Source of the DNA: JADFSZ01 sp022560555 [NCBI: PVC group bacterium]
Lineage (GTDB): Bacteria > GCA-001730085 > JADFSZ01
Length of the DNA: 14,703 nucleotides
Assembly: GCA_022560555.1 (NCBI GenBank)
Contig: JADFSZ010000019.1
Location: 1-14,703 of the forward strand
Direction of reading: 5' to 3'
Under the pieces are notes generated by a model that was given only the letters and a program-made list of their open reading frames with translations, ran no database searches and was not told the origin of the DNA. The translations under genes and the position numbers were made by a program. The stretch's first letter is position 1. Each line of letters starts with the position of its first letter. Positions 14,653 to 14,703 of this stretch are shown here, in pieces.

Positions 14653-14703
14653 GCCTTTTGGGAAATAGGGGAAAAGCAAAACTGAAATACACCGCGTAGG
14701 TGT
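14647..14703 (+). other. Possible start of the first gene cassette (truncated by window edge)
   Basis: If IntI cuts after G14646, bases from 14647 onward belong to the first cassette. The 57 nt available carry no recognisable gene. A 5-bp inverted repeat (ACACC 14689-14693, GGTGT 14699-14703) sits at the very end of the window. Confidence 0.25.

Noticed and set aside
1-14703. CRISPR arrays, tRNA or rRNA genes, insertion sequences
   Set aside because: No regularly spaced short repeats, cloverleaf or rRNA-like segments, or transposase reading frames were recognised anywhere; the only recombinase is IntI.

Overview
The window is an ordinary housekeeping stretch of a bacterial chromosome that runs into an integron platform at its right edge. 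The genes (gyrA, aroC, mnmA/miaB, mnmE/mnmG, dcd) are bacterial. A class III prepilin-like protein and an O-antigen-ligase-type membrane protein point to a Gram-negative (diderm) cell. The Wzy_C-TPR protein and the PilV-like pseudopilin beside gyrA recall uncultivated PVC-type bacteria such as Omnitrophota. That placement is an impression from family knowledge; no rRNA or marker comparison was possible.

Left part (1-3386): the 3' part of gyrA is followed 26 nt later by a small PilV/PulI-like pseudopilin gene. Convergent to it lies a 615-residue polytopic O-antigen ligase-like protein with C-terminal TPRs. Middle (3387-7940): a 70-bp tandem repeat separates the ligase from dcd (dCTP deaminase). 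The minus-strand series miaB-mnmA-aroC follows, with a repeat-rich spacer between mnmA and aroC made of alternating TCACAAG/ACACAAG motifs in inverted arms. Divergent from miaB come thiO-like (glycine oxidase family) and a DUF2203 gene with its own near-consensus promoter.

Right-centre (9591-13368): a minus-strand series of a Cys-rich IscU/NifU-like protein, mnmE and mnmG. MnmE-MnmG add the cmnm5 group and MnmA adds the 2-thio group to the same tRNA wobble uridine (U34). MiaB, a radical-SAM Fe-S enzyme, methylthiolates A37. Four anticodon-loop modification genes therefore sit in two nearby transcription units, with a possible Fe-S scaffold beside one of them.

Right edge (13480-14703): a complete integron integrase (intI) with the IntI-specific insertion and all catalytic residues, transcribed leftward. 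A possible rightward Pc-like promoter lies inside its 5' end. The AT-rich DNA beyond its start holds an imperfect palindrome of attC-like layout (CTCTAAC ... GTTAGAC), with the GTTRRRY core pointing away from intI as in standard integrons. Any gene cassettes would begin at about 14647 and continue off the window. This is the most interesting part of the window, and the cassettes themselves are not visible.
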